The notes beneath the pieces were generated by a model. It ran no database searches and was not told where the DNA came from. It saw only the letters and a program-made list of their open reading frames with translations. 64,000 nucleotides of DNA from Limisalsivibrio acetivorans (GTDB lineage Bacteria; Chrysiogenota; Deferribacteres; Deferribacterales; Geovibrionaceae): positions 1,561,407 to 1,625,406 of the forward strand of contig NZ_ATWF01000001.1 in NCBI RefSeq assembly GCF_000421105.1, read 5' to 3'. Numbering within the stretch: the first letter of the stretch is position 1; each line of letters opens with the position of its first letter. Of the stretch, positions 1 through 9,315 are shown piece by piece. The translations under genes and the position numbers were made by a program.

Positions 1-963
<963 letters not shown>

Positions 964-994
964 TTATATCATCTATAAACTAAATTCAAAGCTT

Positions 995-1019
995 AAAAAA
1001 GGGGGGCTTTACCCCCCCT
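995..1019 (-). terminator. Intrinsic terminator between ilvN and ilvC
   Basis: On the minus strand, immediately after the ilvN stop, a G6/C6 stem (1001-1006 with 1013-1018, extended by one A-T pair) with a six-base loop is followed by a run of six T. This is a standard Rho-independent terminator shape. It should end or reduce transcription from the ilvD promoter before ilvC, so ilvC either relies on read-through or on its own promoter in the AT-rich bases 934-994. Confidence 0.8.
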
Positions 1020-1025
1020 GCATTT

Positions 1026-1520
1026 TTATCTGTCGCTGGTGGCCTTGCTGCCCCGGGCTATTGCTACACTTCCGGTGCGAACCACCTCGATAACTCCATA
1101 CGGTTCAAGGACATTCAGAAAAGCCATATTCTTGTCCTTGCTTCCTGTTATCTCCACCACAAGGGAATCGCCGTTGAGATCGATGATCTTACCCCTGAAG
1201 GTGTTTACAATGTTGAATATCTCAGGCCTTGTTCTTCCGTTGGCATGGATCTTAACGAGGAGCATCTCCCGCTCGATGTGGTCCATCGTTACAACATCAC
1301 GAACCTTGAGCACGTTTACAAGCTTGCGAAGCTGTTTGATAATCTGCTCCACAACCCTATCGTCACCCCTTGTTACGATGGTCATAACGGAGAGTCCGCT
1401 CTCCATTGTCTCCCCCACCGAGAGGCTCTCGATATTGTATCCCCTTCCGCTGAAGAGTCCTGAAATCCTTGAGAGAACGCCGAACTTATTTTCCACAAGT
1501 ATGGATATGATATGTCTCAT
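1026..1520 (-). CDS. ilvN: Acetolactate synthase small (regulatory) subunit
   Basis: Regulatory subunit of acetohydroxyacid synthase. It stimulates the catalytic subunit and gives valine feedback inhibition. The N-terminus MRHIISILVENKFGVLSRI is the typical ACT domain (residues 1-75), with the glycine-rich turn around GVLSRISGLFSGRGYNIESL. A second ACT-like C-terminal domain follows (residues 85-160). At 164 residues it has the usual full length of the IlvN/IlvH family. It starts 12 bases after the ilvB stop in the same transcription unit. Valine binding is known for the family and not tested here. Confidence 0.96.
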   Translation of the reverse strand: MRHIISILVENKFGVLSRISGLFSGRGYNIESLSVGETMESGLSVMTIVTRGDDRVVEQIIKQLRKLVNVLKVRDVVTMDHIEREMLLVKIHANGRTRPEIFNIVNTFRGKIIDLNGDSLVVEITGSKDKNMAFLNVLEPYGVIEVVRTGSVAIARGSKATSDR

Positions 1521-1532
1521 CTGCTCAACCCC

Positions 1533-3224
1533 CTACTTGAAGACCATTTCGTTTATGGCTGCACCGGCGGGAACCATGGGGAAAACGTTCTCTTCCCTGT
1601 CCACACGGAAGTCAAGCAGCACGGGCTTGTTCTCTATCTTGAGTGATTCCTTGATGACACCCTCAACATCCGCAGGGCTCTCCGCTCTGAGACCGGGGCA
1701 TCCGAAGGAATCGGCCAGTTTAATGAAATCGGGCTGGCAGTCGAGACAGCTGTTTGAGTATCTCTTATTGAAGAAGAGATCCTGCCACTGGCGTATCATG
1801 CCGAGGAAGCGGTTATTAAGGATGGCGACCTTTACACCGACCCTGTACTGAACCGCAGTACAAATCTCCTGGATGTTCATCATGAAGCTGCCATCACCTG
1901 CAATGTCAAAGACATGCTTATCGGGGCAGCCGAGCTTGGCTCCGATAGCAGCAGGGAAGCCGTATCCCATAGTACCGAGACCGCCGGAGGAGATGAACTG
2001 GCGGGGCTGTTTAAAGTTGTAGAACTGCCCTGCCCACATCTGGTTTTGGCCGACCTCTGTACATATGATGGCGTTGCCGCCTGTCAACTCGCTTATCTTC
2101 TCAACAACAAACTGGGGCTTGATCACCTTGTCGGAATAGTCGTAGCTGAAGGGCTTTTCGCTGTTCCACTTCCTCGTCTGTTCTACCCATTCTTTTCTCG
2201 GACCTTCGTTCTTTCTCCAGTCGTAGTTCTCTATATCGTCGAGAACCTGCTTGAGAACAACCTTGCAGTCGCCAACTATAGGTATCTCAATGGGAACGTT
2301 CTTACTGATCGATGCAGGATCTACGTCGATGTGCGCTATCTTCGCATTCTGGGCAAAGCCGGAGAGCCTGCCTGTGGAACGGTCGGAGAAGCGTGTTCCG
2401 ATGGCTATGATGAAGTCCGCATCGCTCATCGCCATGTTGGAGGCGTAGTTTCCGTGCATTCCGTACCATCCGGTGAAGTTCGGGTGATCGCCGGGGAAGC
2501 TTCCAAGGCCGAGGAAGGAGGATACAACAGGTATCTCCACCCGTTCGGATAAACGCAGAAGCTCCTTGTTCGCCTCGCTTATGGTAACACCGCCACCTGT
2601 GAGGATAACGGGCTTTTTAGCCCCCTCCAGCAGACGGAGCATCTTCTTAATCTGCCCCGGATGCCCTTTTATGTTGGGGTTGTAGCCGGGGAGGTTAACG
2701 GTGTCCTTCCATACGAACTTGGTCTTGTCTGTGGCCACATCCTTGGGAAGGTCGATGACAACGGGACCGGGACGGCCTGTTCTTGCTATATAAAACGCCT
2801 CTTTAATGGTGTCCGCAAGCTCACGAACATCCTTAACGAGGTAACTGTGCTTAACAATAGGGCCTGTAATGCCCACTATGTCCGCCTCCTGAAAGGCATC
2901 TCCTCCTATGAGGTTTGTGGGGACCTGGCCTGTGAAAACAACGAGTGGTACGGAATCCATATGCGCATTTGCGATACCTGTTACGAGGTTCGTAGCTCCG
3001 GGACCGGATGTTCCAAAGCATACACCCACCTTGCCGGTGGCTCTTGCGTATCCGTCTGCAGCGTGTATTCCTCCCTGTTCGTGTCTGGGCAGTATGTGCA
3101 GGAGATCGGCATCGAAAAGTGTATCGTAGATACCGAGAAGCACTCCGCCCGGATACCCGAACAGAAGATCGACTCCTTCCCTCTGAAGGGATTTTACTAA
3201 TATTTCAGCACCGGTTATCGGCAT
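1533..3224 (-). CDS. ilvB: Acetolactate synthase large (catalytic) subunit
   Basis: Thiamine-diphosphate enzyme that condenses two pyruvates (or pyruvate and 2-oxobutyrate), the first common step of branched-chain amino acid synthesis. The N-terminal pyrimidine-binding domain has the catalytic glutamate in RHEQGGIHAADGYARATG (about residue 50). A central FAD-type domain follows, and then the C-terminal pyrophosphate domain with GDGSFMMN...ILNN (about residues 440-470), the TPP/Mg motif. It is 563 residues, full length. ATG is preceded by AAGGAG. It sits between ilvD (30 bases upstream) and ilvN, consistent with one operon. Confidence 0.97.
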   Translation of the reverse strand: MPITGAEILVKSLQREGVDLLFGYPGGVLLGIYDTLFDADLLHILPRHEQGGIHAADGYARATGKVGVCFGTSGPGATNLVTGIANAHMDSVPLVVFTGQVPTNLIGGDAFQEADIVGITGPIVKHSYLVKDVRELADTIKEAFYIARTGRPGPVVIDLPKDVATDKTKFVWKDTVNLPGYNPNIKGHPGQIKKMLRLLEGAKKPVILTGGGVTISEANKELLRLSERVEIPVVSSFLGLGSFPGDHPNFTGWYGMHGNYASNMAMSDADFIIAIGTRFSDRSTGRLSGFAQNAKIAHIDVDPASISKNVPIEIPIVGDCKVVLKQVLDDIENYDWRKNEGPRKEWVEQTRKWNSEKPFSYDYSDKVIKPQFVVEKISELTGGNAIICTEVGQNQMWAGQFYNFKQPRQFISSGGLGTMGYGFPAAIGAKLGCPDKHVFDIAGDGSFMMNIQEICTAVQYRVGVKVAILNNRFLGMIRQWQDLFFNKRYSNSCLDCQPDFIKLADSFGCPGLRAESPADVEGVIKESLKIENKPVLLDFRVDREENVFPMVPAGAAINEMVFK

Positions 3225-3254
3225 ATCATTACTCCTTGAACCTTACAAAAATGA

Positions 3255-4916
3255 TTAATCTTCGTCACGTTTAAACACTGCTCCCTCCGCTGCGCTGGAG
3301 ACGCCTCGGTAGTACTTGAGCAGGTAGCCCTTTTTGATCTTAGGTTCAGGTTTCACATAGCGGGCCCGACGTTCCGCGATAACTTCTTCTGGAACATCTA
3401 GGCCGATTCTCCTGCCGGGGATGTCTATTGATATGGAGTCCCCGTCCTCCACGAGGGCGATAAGCCCCCCTTCGGCCGCTTCGGGGGAGATGTGGCCCAC
3501 GCAGGGTCCTCTCGTTCCGCCAGAGAAGCGTCCATCGGTGATGAGAGCAACCTTGTCGAGCCCCTTGCCCATGATGGCGGCTGTGGGTGCAAGCATCTCT
3601 CTCATACCAGGCCCCCCTTTGGGACCTTCGTATCTGATAACGACAACGTCGCCGTTTGCAATCTTATCCGCACGGATGGCTTCCATCGAGTCCTCTTCGG
3701 TATTGAAAACCTTTGCCTTCCCTGTGAAAACAAGCATATCGTCATTTACAGCGGACTGCTTGATAACGCAGCCGTCGGGTGCGATGTTTCCTCTGAGTAC
3801 GGCGATCCCCCCCTCCTGATGGAAGGGTTTATCAAGGGGTCTCACGATGTCTTCATCCATGATCATTGCCTTATCCGCAATCTGTTTTACGTTGAAGCCG
3901 GAGACGGTGATATTGTCTTCCAGCTTGTTAATAAGGCGTTTCTGGAATGCGGGGATACCCCCTGCATAATCTATATCTTCCATAAAGTAATCACCGCCGG
4001 GGCGGATATTTGTGATATGGGGTGTTGTTTTGCTTAGTTCATCAAAGAGCTCAAGGCCGAAGGGAACCTCCGCCTCGTAGGCGATGGCGGGGAGGTGCAG
4101 TGTTGTATTGGTGGAACCGCCGAGAGCGAGGTCCATCATAACAGCGTTGCGGAAGGCCTTTTCATTTAAGATGTCACGGGTGGATACACCCTGACGCACA
4201 AGCTCGCATACCTGAACGCCCGATTCAAAGGCTATGCGCTTCTTCTTCGCAGAGCCGGCAAGGCCCGTTCCGCATCCGGGGAGGCTCATCCCCATAGCCT
4301 CGGTGAGGCATGCCATGGTGTTTGCCGTATAAAGTCCCTGACAGGAGCCCTGACCGGGGCAGGCGTTCATCTCAAGATGCCCCATCTCCTCATCATCTAT
4401 CTTGCCGGAGCGGCACTGCTCCATAGCCTCGAAGGTGTCCCTAACGAAGGAGCGTCTCTGCATCCGCCAGTTCCCGCTAGCCATGGGCCCCGCCGTAACA
4501 ATGATTGCTGGCACGTCAAGACGTGCCGCCGCCATGAGCATTCCAGGGGTGATCTTGTCGCAGTTGCTAAGGAACACAACGCCGTCAAGGGCATGGGCCT
4601 CAACAACGCATTCAACCATATCCGCAATGGCATCCCTGCTGGGGAGGCTGTAATGCATGCCGACATGCCCCATGGCGATGCCGTCGCATATGCCGGGAAC
4701 GGAGAAGATAAAACCGTGTCCGCCGCCGGTGTGGATTCCTTTGTCGATGAACCTTTCAAGCTCCCTCATGCCGGTGTGCCCGGGGATAAGATCCGTAAAG
4801 CTGGAGCAGATACCTATGTGGGGCCTCTCCATGCTGGATTTTGGAACGCCGGTTCCGTACATGAGCGATCTTGCTGGAGCTCTGTCCAGTCCCTTCTTCA
4901 CCCTGTCGCTTCGCAT
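3255..4916 (-). CDS. ilvD: Dihydroxy-acid dehydratase
   Basis: Fe-S enzyme that dehydrates dihydroxyisovalerate and dihydroxymethylvalerate to the 2-oxo acids. Family motifs are clear: [10 protein letters not shown] (about residue 118, cluster cysteine), [18 protein letters not shown] (about residues 188-205, cluster cysteine) and [19 protein letters not shown] near the C-terminus. Length 553 is usual. The start ATG has AAGGAG seven bases upstream, directly after the T-run of the leader terminator, so terminator read-through decides expression. It is the first gene of ilvD-ilvB-ilvN. Confidence 0.97.
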   Translation of the reverse strand: MRSDRVKKGLDRAPARSLMYGTGVPKSSMERPHIGICSSFTDLIPGHTGMRELERFIDKGIHTGGGHGFIFSVPGICDGIAMGHVGMHYSLPSRDAIADMVECVVEAHALDGVVFLSNCDKITPGMLMAAARLDVPAIIVTAGPMASGNWRMQRRSFVRDTFEAMEQCRSGKIDDEEMGHLEMNACPGQGSCQGLYTANTMACLTEAMGMSLPGCGTGLAGSAKKKRIAFESGVQVCELVRQGVSTRDILNEKAFRNAVMMDLALGGSTNTTLHLPAIAYEAEVPFGLELFDELSKTTPHITNIRPGGDYFMEDIDYAGGIPAFQKRLINKLEDNITVSGFNVKQIADKAMIMDEDIVRPLDKPFHQEGGIAVLRGNIAPDGCVIKQSAVNDDMLVFTGKAKVFNTEEDSMEAIRADKIANGDVVVIRYEGPKGGPGMREMLAPTAAIMGKGLDKVALITDGRFSGGTRGPCVGHISPEAAEGGLIALVEDGDSISIDIPGRRIGLDVPEEVIAERRARYVKPEPKIKKGYLLKYYRGVSSAAEGAVFKRDED

Positions 4917-4929
4917 TACGCACTCCTTT

Positions 4930-4995
4930 TTAAAAAAAGGCCCTGAAACCCTTTATGGGGAGGCCTTTCACTGCGGTTATAAGAACACCAGACAC
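4930..4995 (-). CDS. Possible attenuation leader peptide of the ilv operon (21 residues)
   Basis: A short ORF starting with GTG in the predicted ilvD leader translates as [21 protein letters not shown] and stops within the terminator T-run. Codons 4-6 are Val-Leu-Ile in a row, with another Val at codon 9, all located just before the terminator stem. That is the arrangement expected for ribosome-stalling control by branched-chain aminoacyl-tRNAs. Against it: the upstream ribosome-binding site is weak (AGG about 7 bases before), the start is GTG, and the control-codon run is short. This is a hypothesis. Confidence 0.35.
   Translation of the reverse strand: MSGVLITAVKGLPIKGFRAFF
4933..4968 (-). 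terminator. Attenuator-like terminator hairpin before ilvD
   Basis: On the minus strand AAAGGCC (4968-4962) pairs with GGCCTTT (4942-4936), with a small inner CCC/GGG pairing, and the stem runs into seven T. It lies between the predicted promoter and the ilvD start, 17 bases before the ATG, so it can only act as a conditional terminator of the ilv operon. Confidence 0.7.
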
Positions 4996-5018
4996 TTAAG
5001 CCTGACTAAACTTTGTTA

Positions 5019-5047
5019 AGTTTAGATGATAACACAGATGGTGTCAA
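5019..5047 (-). promoter_or_regulatory. Sigma70-type promoter of the ilvDBN operon
   Basis: On the minus strand TTGACA (5047-5042) is followed after exactly 17 bases by TAAACT (5024-5019). The -35 is perfect and the -10 is a 4/6 match. Predicted transcription would start near 5012, giving a leader of about 95 bases that contains the short ORF and terminator described at 4930-4995 and 4933-4968. Confidence 0.65.
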
Positions 5048-5128
5048 GGGATCAACACTAAAACGGCGTTATCTGATTAAAGTTGACTGCAATGGTACGT
5101 TTTTACCATCACCCTGTCAAAGGGAATA

Positions 5129-5157
5129 TTGCTTTTTAACCTCCTAAAAAGTATACT
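5129..5157 (+). promoter_or_regulatory. Predicted promoter of ruvB-radA-fabI (leaderless)
   Basis: TTGCTT (5129-5134), a 17-base spacer and TATACT (5152-5157). The normal start distance from the -10 puts the first transcribed base at or next to the A of the ruvB ATG (5164). No Shine-Dalgarno sequence precedes that ATG, in agreement with a leaderless message. Confidence 0.5.
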
Positions 5158-5163
5158 TGCCGG

Positions 5164-6195
5164 ATGGAACATGACGATATTTTCTCACAGGAAAAATTTG
5201 AAGAAGATAACCTGACCTCAAGCATCCGCCCCGACGATTTCAACAGCTATATTGGGCAGGAGAAGGTTAAGGAAAACCTCAAGATATTCGTTCAGGCGGC
5301 AAGGAAGAGGGAGGAGAGTCTCGACCACTGCCTCTTTTACGGCCCGCCCGGGCTTGGTAAAACAACCCTTGCAAACATCATCGCAAACGAGATGGGGGTT
5401 AATATAAACTCCACCAGCGGCCCCGTTATAGAGAAGCAGGGGGATCTAGCCGCCATCCTCACAAACATGCAGGAGGGGGATGTGCTCTTCATAGATGAGA
5501 TACACCGCCTTCATTCTAATGTGGAGGAGATTCTCTATCCCGCCATGGAGGACTTCAAGCTCGACATAATCATTGGACAGGGTCCTGCGGCAAGAACCAT
5601 TAAGGTGGATCTCCAGCGATTCACCCTGGTTGGCGCAACCACACGTGCAGGACTGCTCACCTCCCCCTTGCGCGACCGTTTCGGTGTAATCATGCGCCTG
5701 GAGTTCTATACCCCCGAAAACCTTGCACAGATCATCACCAACGCAGCAGATATACTTGATCTTAATATTGAGCCGAAGGCATCCCTTGAGATAGCAAGGA
5801 GGAGCCGGGGTACACCGAGGATCGCCCACAGGATCCTGCGCCGTGTACGTGATTTCGCAGATGTGCTTAACAACGGCCTTGTGGATCTCGAGATCGCCAA
5901 GCAGGGGCTTAGCAGGTTGGAGATAGACGAAGAGGGGCTGGACGCATCGGACAGAAACCTCCTTCTGGCGGTTGTAAATAAGTACGACGGGGGACCTGTC
6001 GGGGTGGAAACATTGGCCGCAACCCTCTCCGAAGAGCGGGATACCATCGAAGACGTTATCGAGCCCTACCTTATATATAAGGGCTTCATAAAGAAGACAC
6101 CCCGAGGACGAGTTGTGACAAGGCTGGCATATGAGCATCTTAAGCTGGATCCCAGACAGAACAGCCTCACCGTTGACGACTTTCTGGAGGACTAG
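5164..6195 (+). CDS. ruvB: Holliday junction branch migration helicase subunit RuvB
   Basis: Hexameric AAA+ motor that, with RuvA, drives Holliday junction branch migration during recombinational repair. The sequence shows [20 protein letters not shown] (N-terminus), Walker [10 protein letters not shown] (about residues 61-69), Walker B FIDEIHRL (about residues 110-117), sensor 1 [17 protein letters not shown], and the winged-helix C-terminal domain with TPRGRVVT. Length 343 is typical. No Shine-Dalgarno is seen before the ATG; a -10 box ends six bases upstream. ruvA and ruvC are not adjacent downstream; radA follows after 3 bases. Confidence 0.97.
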   Translation: MEHDDIFSQEKFEEDNLTSSIRPDDFNSYIGQEKVKENLKIFVQAARKREESLDHCLFYGPPGLGKTTLANIIANEMGVNINSTSGPVIEKQGDLAAILTNMQEGDVLFIDEIHRLHSNVEEILYPAMEDFKLDIIIGQGPAARTIKVDLQRFTLVGATTRAGLLTSPLRDRFGVIMRLEFYTPENLAQIITNAADILDLNIEPKASLEIARRSRGTPRIAHRILRRVRDFADVLNNGLVDLEIAKQGLSRLEIDEEGLDASDRNLLLAVVNKYDGGPVGVETLAATLSEERDTIEDVIEPYLIYKGFIKKTPRGRVVTRLAYEHLKLDPRQNSLTVDDFLED

Positions 6196-6198
6196 GGC

Positions 6199-7533
6199 GT
6201 GGCTAAGAAGAGAAGTACATACGTCTGCCAAAGCTGCGGAGCCGTTTCCCCTAAATGGGTGGGGAAATGCCCCGAGTGCGAAACGTGGAGCAGTATGGTG
6301 GAGGAAGCACCCGAACCCGAGGCAAAGAAGGGCTCCATCGCAGGGCGCGATGTTGAGCCCCAGATACTCGGCTCCATCAAGGGTGTAGAGGTAGACCGCA
6401 CACCCACAGGGATCGGCGAGCTGGATCAGGTTCTTGGCGGAGGTCTTGTGCTCGGCTCTGTGGTTCTCGTAGGAGGAGAGCCGGGAATTGGCAAGTCCAC
6501 CATCATGTTACAGGTGGCTGGCATCCTCGGCAACACCGGTAAAAACACCCTTTACGTCTCCGGCGAGGAATCCCCTTCCCAGATAAAACTCAGGGCGGAC
6601 AGGCTGGGTGTTCATACCGAGAACGTCTCCATACTCTCCACAAACTCCCTTGAGGATATAATCGCCGCCCTCACAAAACAGAGGTATGATTACCTCGTGA
6701 CCGATTCGATCCAGACCGTGGCGTCGGAGGAGCTCACCTCTGCGCCTGGTACTGTGGGGCAGGTCAAGCATGTCACATATAGAATGGTGGAGATAGCCAA
6801 ACAGAAGGGGATCACAACCTTTATCGTAGGGCAGGTAACCAAAGAGGGTTACATCGCAGGGCCGAAGGTTCTTGAGCATCTTGTGGACACGGTGCTTTAT
6901 TTCGAAGGGGATTACTCCAGAGGGATCAGGATCCTCCGGTCGGTGAAAAACCGGTTCGGACCCACCAACGAAGTGGGGCTTTTTGAGATGAGCGACAAGG
7001 GGCTAATGGAGCTTAACGAAAGCGGTCTTCTTGCCGGTGCGGAAAACGCCGCCGCCGGAAAGGTCTTTGTAACACTAATGGAAGGAACCAGAGCGTTTCT
7101 CGTGGAGCTGCAGGCGCTGGTAACCCCCACGTTTTTCCAGTTTTCCCGTCGAAACGCCATGGGGTTTGACGCAAACAGGCTTAATATGCTATTAGCCGTT
7201 CTCGATAAAAAAGCGGGGCTGAACCTTGGAGCCTCGGATGTTTATATGAACGTCGCCGGCGGTATGAAGATAAGCGAAACGGCGGCGGATCTTGCCATAT
7301 GTGCTGCTGTTGTGTCATCATTCCGTGATAACGCCGTCTCCACCGACACAGTATTCATCGGTGAAGTGGGGCTCACAGGGGAGATACGCAACGTTTCCAA
7401 TATGAAAAGCAGACTTGCGGAGGCTTCCAAGTTCGGCATCAAAAGGGCATTCCTACCTGAAAAGGTGGATTTTGACGGAAAAATTGATATAATTCCTGTT
7501 AAAAATGTCACTGAATTTATAGATAAGTTCTAG
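6199..7533 (+). CDS. radA: DNA repair protein RadA/Sms
   Basis: RecA-like branch-migration ATPase for recombinational repair. It begins with a four-cysteine zinc finger, CQSCGAVSPKWVGKCPEC (residues 10-27). Walker A GEPGIGKST (about residues 94-102), the RadA signature KNRFG (in VKNRFGPTNEVG, about residue 251) and a C-terminal Lon-like domain (from about residue 270) follow. Length 444 is normal. The start is GTG at 6199, with GGAGG overlapping the end of ruvB, which implies translational coupling. fabI follows 12 bases later. Confidence 0.96.
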   Translation: MAKKRSTYVCQSCGAVSPKWVGKCPECETWSSMVEEAPEPEAKKGSIAGRDVEPQILGSIKGVEVDRTPTGIGELDQVLGGGLVLGSVVLVGGEPGIGKSTIMLQVAGILGNTGKNTLYVSGEESPSQIKLRADRLGVHTENVSILSTNSLEDIIAALTKQRYDYLVTDSIQTVASEELTSAPGTVGQVKHVTYRMVEIAKQKGITTFIVGQVTKEGYIAGPKVLEHLVDTVLYFEGDYSRGIRILRSVKNRFGPTNEVGLFEMSDKGLMELNESGLLAGAENAAAGKVFVTLMEGTRAFLVELQALVTPTFFQFSRRNAMGFDANRLNMLLAVLDKKAGLNLGASDVYMNVAGGMKISETAADLAICAAVVSSFRDNAVSTDTVFIGEVGLTGEIRNVSNMKSRLAEASKFGIKRAFLPEKVDFDGKIDIIPVKNVTEFIDKF

Positions 7534-7545
7534 GAGGAAATATAA

Positions 7546-8319
7546 ATGGGTATACTCGAAGGAAAAAAGGCTCTTATATTCGGCATCGCCAACAATAAGA
7601 GCATAGCATACGGAATCGCCAAGCGGTTCAAAGAGGAAGGGGCCGAGCTCGGTTTCTCCTATGCAGGTGAGAAGATGGAAAAGCGGGTTACACCCATCTC
7701 CGAAGAACTTGGCGGGAAGTTCTGTGTATCCTGCGACGTAAACAAGGACGAGGAAATAGAGAGCACATTCAAAACCGTAAAGGAGGAATTCGGAACATTT
7801 GACATCCTCCTGCACTCCATCGCCTTCGCACCCGCAGATGCACTCAAGGGCCGCTATATCGAAACCACCAGAGACGCCTACAACACCGCCCTTGAGACCA
7901 GCGCATATTCCCTCGTGGCACTATGTCGTGCGGCGGAGCCCCTTATGAACAAGGGTGGAAGCGTCATTAACCTCACCTATTACGGGAGCGAGAAGGTTAT
8001 ACCCAACTACAACGTAATGGGCGTTGCGAAATCAGCACTCGAGTGTTCCACACGCTACCTCGCCTACGATATGGGAGAGAACGGAATCAGGGTGAACTCA
8101 ATATCCGCTGGTCCCATAAAGACTCTTGCGGCATCCGGTATCGGCGGATTCAAGAATATACTCGACTTTATCGAAAGGAACTCCCCCCTCAGAAGCAATG
8201 TGACCATTGATGATGTTGCCGGCACAGCCGTTTATCTGGGAAGCGAGCTCTCCAACAAAACCACCGGCGAGATCATATACGTGGACGGCGGATACAATGT
8301 TATGGGAATCGGTCTCTAG
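7546..8319 (+). CDS. fabI: Enoyl-[acyl-carrier-protein] reductase (FabI type)
   Basis: NADH-dependent last step of each fatty-acid elongation cycle, and the target of triclosan in this family. It is an SDR fold with the FabI-style nucleotide site GIANNKSIAYGIAK (residues 13-26) and the active-site Tyr-x6-Lys arrangement in YNVMGVAKSALE (about residues 155-166). Length 257 is usual. ATG is preceded by AGGAGGAA. It is the last gene of ruvB-radA-fabI, ended by a strong terminator at 8355. Confidence 0.95.
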   Translation: MGILEGKKALIFGIANNKSIAYGIAKRFKEEGAELGFSYAGEKMEKRVTPISEELGGKFCVSCDVNKDEEIESTFKTVKEEFGTFDILLHSIAFAPADALKGRYIETTRDAYNTALETSAYSLVALCRAAEPLMNKGGSVINLTYYGSEKVIPNYNVMGVAKSALECSTRYLAYDMGENGIRVNSISAGPIKTLAASGIGGFKNILDFIERNSPLRSNVTIDDVAGTAVYLGSELSNKTTGEIIYVDGGYNVMGIGL

Positions 8320-8346
8320 GAAAAACTAAGGATATACTTTCAGGAA

Positions 8347-9036
8347 TTATACAGAGGAGCCGCAAGGCTCCTTTTTTTCTATTATCTCAAAATGATTTGC
8401 TAAATCCTCATTGTATGTAGTAACTGTAATAATATCACGAAGGAAGATAATAACATCCTCTGTGGGTGATGCTGTGCTTGTCTCTTTTCCTGGATATTCA
8501 GTTGTTAGAACAAGCTCTTTAGTGTCAGCCTTTCTATAGCCGCTTAGTATTGGAGTTATAACGACAATCTTTTCATTGTAGTCTATCCAGTTTGTAACAT
8601 CGTAATACCTGATAAAGCCAATATAAACCTTGTCGTTTGACAGTGTAACCATTGCAGGTTCAGCATATAAAATCATGTCGTTGATTCTTTCATAAAGCCT
8701 CACCTCCGGCACACGCAATTCTCCAAAATTTTTTTGATAAAACAGGTACAACAAAGGGTTAGCTATAGCAGGCAGAACTGATGCAATAAATAACTTATCA
8801 TACATCTCTGTTTCAGAAGGAAACAATGAATTGCATTGCGTGTATACTGCAGGCAAAAAAAATTCAACCAGTTTAGCTAAAATAAAAATTGAGAGGAAAT
8901 TAATGCCTCCAAAAAGAGCTGTCCTAAACACAAGCTCCCACCCTTGAGGCTTAAAGAAATAGGTTTCAGTCTTTTTCGAATAGTACAGCCAGAATGTCAG
9001 ATACCCTGAAATGCAGAGGAAGATAATGGACGCCAC
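8347..9036 (-). CDS. Membrane protein of unknown function (DUF6338-like)
   Basis: A 229-residue protein with an N-terminal hydrophobic helix followed by YYSKKTETYFFKPQGWE, and a second and third hydrophobic segment around residues 34-52 and 80-98. A soluble C-terminal half contains YAEPAMVTLSNDKVYIGFI and DIITVTTYNEDL. This layout resembles the DUF6338 family of uncharacterised membrane-anchored proteins; that assignment is from memory and moderate. The gene is clearly more AT-rich than its neighbours and is preceded by a 60-residue ORF with 3 bases between them. Its 3' end uses the fabI terminator sequence, which suggests it arrived by insertion next to fabI. No function can be given. Confidence 0.75.
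   Translation of the reverse strand: MASIIFLCISGYLTFWLYYSKKTETYFFKPQGWELVFRTALFGGINFLSIFILAKLVEFFLPAVYTQCNSLFPSETEMYDKLFIASVLPAIANPLLYLFYQKNFGELRVPEVRLYERINDMILYAEPAMVTLSNDKVYIGFIRYYDVTNWIDYNEKIVVITPILSGYRKADTKELVLTTEYPGKETSTASPTEDVIIFLRDIITVTTYNEDLANHFEIIEKKEPCGSSV
8355..8378 (+). terminator. Intrinsic terminator after fabI
   Basis: AGGAGCC (8355-8361), loop GCAA, GGCTCCT (8366-8372), then a run of seven T on the plus strand. The hairpin lies inside the last codons of the convergent gene at 8347-9036, whose C-terminal KKEPCGSSV is encoded by its complement. Confidence 0.85.
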
Positions 9037-9039
9037 AGG

Positions 9040-9222
9040 TCAACCCTTAGAAAGCTTTAGCTTGCCGAGGATTCTTTCTCTAACTTCATCTCTTCTCAAT
9101 TTATCCTCTTCTGTATCCCTTGAGCCATATCCGCTTCCTTTAAACACTACCTTGCCCTTGGGCTCCCTCTTACGCATAACAGCAGACTCATTTATATCAA
9201 TCTTCTTTTTAGCAATTGGCAT
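9040..9222 (-). CDS. Small basic hypothetical protein (60 residues)
   Basis: Reads MPIAKKKIDINESAVMRKRE and ends ERILGKLKLSKG. It is highly charged and basic with no cysteines or membrane segment. A good ribosome-binding site (GGAGG nine bases before ATG) and a 3-base gap to the membrane protein gene downstream support real translation and co-expression. It shares the AT-rich composition of that gene. I do not recognise the family; a small partner or regulator of the membrane protein is possible. Confidence 0.6.
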   Translation of the reverse strand: MPIAKKKIDINESAVMRKREPKGKVVFKGSGYGSRDTEEDKLRRDEVRERILGKLKLSKG

Positions 9223-9315
9223 ATCAATTCACCTCCAGCTATAAATAGCATAGTGATGTATGTTTTATATAATAATTATCGACAGTATGCAACGCAACTG
9301 AATATTCACTGGCGT

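Noticed and set aside
4917-5047. T-box riboswitch for branched-chain amino acid control of ilvD
   Set aside because: The leader is only about 95 bases, with no stem I or T-box consensus sequence.
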